From Rubrivivax sp. (GTDB lineage Bacteria > Pseudomonadota > Gammaproteobacteria > Burkholderiales > Burkholderiaceae_C), in the NCBI GenBank assembly GCA_027484885.1, contig JAIXSD010000767.1, positions 1-7,808 of the forward strand: a stretch of DNA of 7,808 bases, given 5' to 3'. This document shows, piece after piece, positions 5,170 through 7,808 of this stretch. Positions within the stretch are counted from its first letter, which is position 1. Each line of letters opens with the position of its first letter. The translations under genes and the position numbers were made by a program. The notes beneath the pieces were generated by a model. The model was given only the letters and a program-made list of their open reading frames with translations. It did no database searches and had not been told where the DNA came from.

Positions 5170-7734
5170 ATGCTGCCCACGCTGCCCGCTGACGAACCGA
5201 GTGATCTGATCCAGGAGTCTGCGGAAGAAGCGGCGAGCTCCGAATTCGGCGGCTACACCATGCCCGCGCCGCTGGCCGATCTGCATGTGCCCCAGCTCGG
5301 ACGTTTTCATTTGCTCAAGCGCCTGGGTGAGGGCGCGCAGGCGACGGTCTGGCTGGCCCACGACCCGCGCCTGGACCGCGAGGTGGCGCTCAAGGTGCTG
5401 CGCCCGCCCAGCGACGGCCGCAGCGTGGACGAGTGGCTGCACGAGGCGCGCGCCGTCAGCCGTCTCAACCACCCCAACATCGTGCCGGTCTTCGAGGCCG
5501 ACATCCAGGATGGCCAGGCCTATCTGGTCTTCGAGTACGTGGCCGGCGGCTCGCTGGCCGACCGGCTGCGCCGCCAGGTGGACAGCGGCGGCGCCCTGCC
5601 GGCCCGGGTGGCGGTGGAGCTGAGCCTGGGCCTGCTCGATGGCCTGCAGGCCGCCCACCAGGCTGGCGTGGTGCACTGCGATCTCAAGCCCAGCAACATC
5701 CTGATCGATGCCAAGGGCCGGCCGCGGGTGATGGACTTCGGCATCGCCGGCCGCCTGAGCGTGCCCTCGGCGGATCGGCTGCCCGGCCAGATCGGCCCGC
5801 GCATCGTCGGCACCCCGGCCTACCTCTCGCCCGAGGCGGCGCGCGGCGAGCTGCCGACGCCGTCCATGGATGTCTTCGCCGCGGCCGTGCTGCTGGCCGA
5901 GATGCTCAGCGGCCAGCGCCTCAATGCCGACCCCGACCCCTGGAAATCGGTGCGCCGGGTGCAGGAGGAAGAGCTGCAGCTGCCGCCCGGCCTGGGCCCT
6001 GAGGTGGACGATGCCTTGCGCGCCATCGTGCAGCGCGGCCTGGCCCGCGATCCGGCCCAGCGCTGGCCCAGCGCCCTGGCCATGCACGATGCCTTGGCCC
6101 GCTGGCTGCGCCCCGAGGCCGCGCCGGAAGGTGCGGCGGCTCAGGGCGAGGGCGCAGCTCTGGAGTTTTTGCTGCGCCGCATGCGCATCAAGAGCGATTT
6201 CCCGGCCATGAGCCAGGCCATCAGCCGCATCCAGCGCCTGACCCAGTCCGAGCATGAGAGCCTGTCCAGCCTGTCCAACGAGATCCTCAAGGATGTGGCG
6301 CTGACGCAAAAGCTGCTGCGCCTGGTCAACACCGTGCAGTTCCGCCACACCGGCGGCGGGGTGCAGGCCGGCGGCATCAGCACGGTGTCGCGCGCCGTGG
6401 CCTTGATCGGCTTTGGCGGCATCCGCAATCTGGCGCTGTCCCTGATCCTGCTCGAGCGCATGGAAAACAAGGCCCATGCCCAGGCCTTGCGCGAGGAGTT
6501 TCTGCGCTCGCTGATGGCGGCCTCGCTGGCGCGTGAGCTCTGCCTCAATGGCCCCAGCAGCCAGGAGAGCGAAGAGGCTTTTCTGGCTGCCTTGTTCTAC
6601 CACCTGGGCCGCTCGCTGACCGAGTTCTACTTCCCCGAAGAGGCGCGCCAGATCCGTCGCATGCGCCGGCCCGAGCAGGGCCCGGCCGGCGAAGAGATCG
6701 CGCCGGGCCTGAGCGAGGCCAGCGCCTCCATCCAGGTGCTGGGCATGAGCTACGAACAGCTGGGCCTGGGCGTGGCCCGGCAATGGGGCCTGCCCGAAGG
6801 CTTGCAGGAGAGCATGCGCCGGCCCAGCGGCGAGCCGCCCCAGCGCTGGATCGACAAGCCCTCCGAGCGCCAGCGCTGGCTGGCCCATGCCGCCAATGCG
6901 GTGGCCGATGTCATCTTGCACACCGAGCCGGACCAGGCCCATGCCAAGGTGCATGCCATGGCCCAGCGCCATGCCCGCGCCCTGGGCCTGAGCGCCAGTG
7001 ATTTTGATCAGGCTGCCGATCGCGCCCGCGCCCGCCTCAGCCAGATGGCCGAGGCCATGGGCATCGCCCTGCCCAAGAGCTCACCGGCGCGCCGATTGCT
7101 GGCGCCGCTGCAGCCCGCGCCCGACGATTCGCTGAGCCCCCACCAACTGCAGGCCACGGTGCTGGAGGAGCCCACGCTCAGCCTCACCGGCCAGGCACTG
7201 ACGCGCGAGCAGGCAGTGGAGACCCTGGCCTCGGGCATCCAGGACATCACCAATGCCATGGTCGAGAGCTTCAAGCTCAACGAAGTGCTGCGCATGATTC
7301 TGGAGACCATCTTCCGCGCCATCGGCTTCCGGCGCGTGGTGTTTTGCCTGCGCGACCCGAAGAGCGAGCAGCTGACCGGCCGCTTCGGCCTGGGCGAGGG
7401 CGTGGAGGCGGTGGTGCCGGCCTTTCGCGTGCCGCTGCGCCTGCCCAGCCATGGGGCGCCCGACTTGTTCACCGCGGTCTGCCACAAGGGCGCCGACACC
7501 CTGATCGCCGACGCCTCGGCCGTCAATATCGCCGAGCGTCTGCCGCCCTGGTACCAAGGCGCGGTGCGGGCGCCCAGTTTTCTGCTGCTGCCCATGATGC
7601 TCAAGGGCCAGCCCTTCGCCATGATTTACGCCGACAAGGCCCGGCCCGGCGCCATCGATCTGGGCGAGAAAGAGCTGGCCCTGTTGCGCACCCTGCGCAA
7701 CCAGGCGGTGATGGCTTTCAAGCAGGTGAGCTGA
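5170..7734 (+). CDS. Ser/Thr protein kinase-HDOD-GAF signalling protein
   Basis: Cytoplasmic protein of 854 residues with three domains. A Ser/Thr (Hanks-type) kinase spans about 46-313. Visible motifs are the glycine loop G53-x-G55, Lys75 (ALK), Glu92 in helix C, HCDLKPSN (169-176; catalytic Asp171, Lys173, Asn176), DFG (189-191), SPE (220-222), Asp234 of subdomain IX and Arg298 of subdomain XI. It should bind ATP and phosphorylate proteins. The usual HRD Arg is Cys170, which makes it a non-RD kinase. An HDOD domain follows (about 330-585); its HD position is Tyr-His (477-478, in FYHLGR), so no phosphodiesterase metal site is expected. A linker rich in Pro, Leu and Ser (about 632-680) leads to a C-terminal GAF domain (about 681-852), a likely ligand or redox sensor; the NKFDE cyclic-nucleotide motif is not seen. 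No transmembrane segment is visible. ATG 5170 lacks a good ribosome binding site; ATG 5260 is the alternative and still precedes the kinase. Substrates and ligand are unknown. Confidence 0.95.
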   Translation: MLPTLPADEPSDLIQESAEEAASSEFGGYTMPAPLADLHVPQLGRFHLLKRLGEGAQATVWLAHDPRLDREVALKVLRPPSDGRSVDEWLHEARAVSRLNHPNIVPVFEADIQDGQAYLVFEYVAGGSLADRLRRQVDSGGALPARVAVELSLGLLDGLQAAHQAGVVHCDLKPSNILIDAKGRPRVMDFGIAGRLSVPSADRLPGQIGPRIVGTPAYLSPEAARGELPTPSMDVFAAAVLLAEMLSGQRLNADPDPWKSVRRVQEEELQLPPGLGPEVDDALRAIVQRGLARDPAQRWPSALAMHDALARWLRPEAAPEGAAAQGEGAALEFLLRRMRIKSDFPAMSQAISRIQRLTQSEHESLSSLSNEILKDVALTQKLLRLVNTVQFRHTGGGVQAGGISTVSRAVALIGFGGIRNLALSLILLERMENKAHAQALREEFLRSLMAASLARELCLNGPSSQESEEAFLAALFYHLGRSLTEFYFPEEARQIRRMRRPEQGPAGEEIAPGLSEASASIQVLGMSYEQLGLGVARQWGLPEGLQESMRRPSGEPPQRWIDKPSERQRWLAHAANAVADVILHTEPDQAHAKVHAMAQRHARALGLSASDFDQAADRARARLSQMAEAMGIALPKSSPARRLLAPLQPAPDDSLSPHQLQATVLEEPTLSLTGQALTREQAVETLASGIQDITNAMVESFKLNEVLRMILETIFRAIGFRRVVFCLRDPKSEQLTGRFGLGEGVEAVVPAFRVPLRLPSHGAPDLFTAVCHKGADTLIADASAVNIAERLPPWYQGAVRAPSFLLLPMMLKGQPFAMIYADKARPGAIDLGEKELALLRTLRNQAVMAFKQVS

Positions 7735-7767
7735 GCCAGCCCTGCGGGCCGAGGGTTTTCCTGGCTC
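7733..7767 (+). terminator. candidate terminator or structured 3' end after the kinase-HDOD-GAF gene
   Basis: GAGCCAG (7733-7739, overlapping the stop codon) pairs perfectly with CTGGCTC (7761-7767). Inside, CCCT (7740-7743) can pair with AGGG (7752-7755), followed at once by TTTT (7756-7759). A competing stem pairs GCCGAG (7748-7753) with CTCGGC (7765-7770). The location and the T-run fit a terminator, but the folds are mutually exclusive in part and none is textbook. Confidence 0.35.
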
Positions 7768-7808
7768 GGCTAGACTGCGGGCCCTTCTTGCACAAGCCCG
7801 ACCCACCA
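7768..7808. other. intergenic tail, no gene seen
   Basis: The last bases hold no open reading frame that can be supported. CTGCGGGCC at 7775-7783 repeats the same nine bases at 7742-7750. TAGACT (7771-7776) resembles a -10 box for a gene beyond the window, but no -35 box is found at the right distance. Confidence 0.3.

Noticed and set aside
3293..6972. Two long minus-strand open frames (3293-5110 and 5107-6972) that overlap by ATGA, resembling a coupled gene pair
   Set aside because: Their predicted proteins are Gln/His/Gly/Ala/Leu-rich with no recognisable domain, and they lie exactly opposite well-supported kinase-HDOD genes. Long antisense frames are expected where third codon positions are nearly all G or C.
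7771..7776. TAGACT as a -10 box of a further promoter
   Set aside because: No -35 element lies 16-18 bp upstream and the gene it would serve is outside the window.
7790..7808. Terminal CCA as a possible tRNA 3' end
   Set aside because: The bases before it do not form acceptor or T-arm stems and no T-loop consensus is present.

Overview
The window is very GC-rich, with G or C at most third codon positions. It reads like a chromosomal segment of a betaproteobacterium, probably Burkholderiales of the Roseateles/Rubrivivax/Leptothrix kind. That placement rests on composition, on a long HrpA with the full C-terminal extension, and on HDOD-GAF proteins that I associate with this group. It is inference, not a measured phylogeny. 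All real genes are on the + strand, and there are no mobile elements, CRISPR arrays, rRNA or tRNA genes.

Layout: (1) Positions 3-3053 hold the 3' three quarters of hrpA, an ATP-dependent DEAH-box RNA helicase. The window opens inside the second RecA-like domain, so Walker A and the DEAH box lie upstream. (2) Positions 3054-3271 form an intergenic region with two hairpins and a sigma-28-like or weak sigma-70-like promoter. (3) Positions 3272-5083 encode a protein-kinase-fold plus HDOD protein. Its kinase half has lost nearly every catalytic residue, so it is a predicted pseudokinase. (4) An 86-bp spacer carries overlapping inverted and tandem repeats. (5) Positions 5170-7734 encode a second, longer kinase-HDOD protein whose kinase motifs are essentially intact (with HCD in place of HRD), followed by a C-terminal GAF domain. 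(6) A short tail after its stop contains competing hairpins, and no further gene is seen.

The main point of interest is the tandem pair of kinase-HDOD paralogues: one catalytically dead and short, the other apparently competent and carrying a GAF sensor. I infer a two-protein signalling module in which the pseudokinase-HDOD protein may act as partner, regulator or substrate of the active kinase-HDOD-GAF protein. HrpA is probably a neighbour only, because it is a housekeeping helicase separated by hairpins and a candidate promoter.
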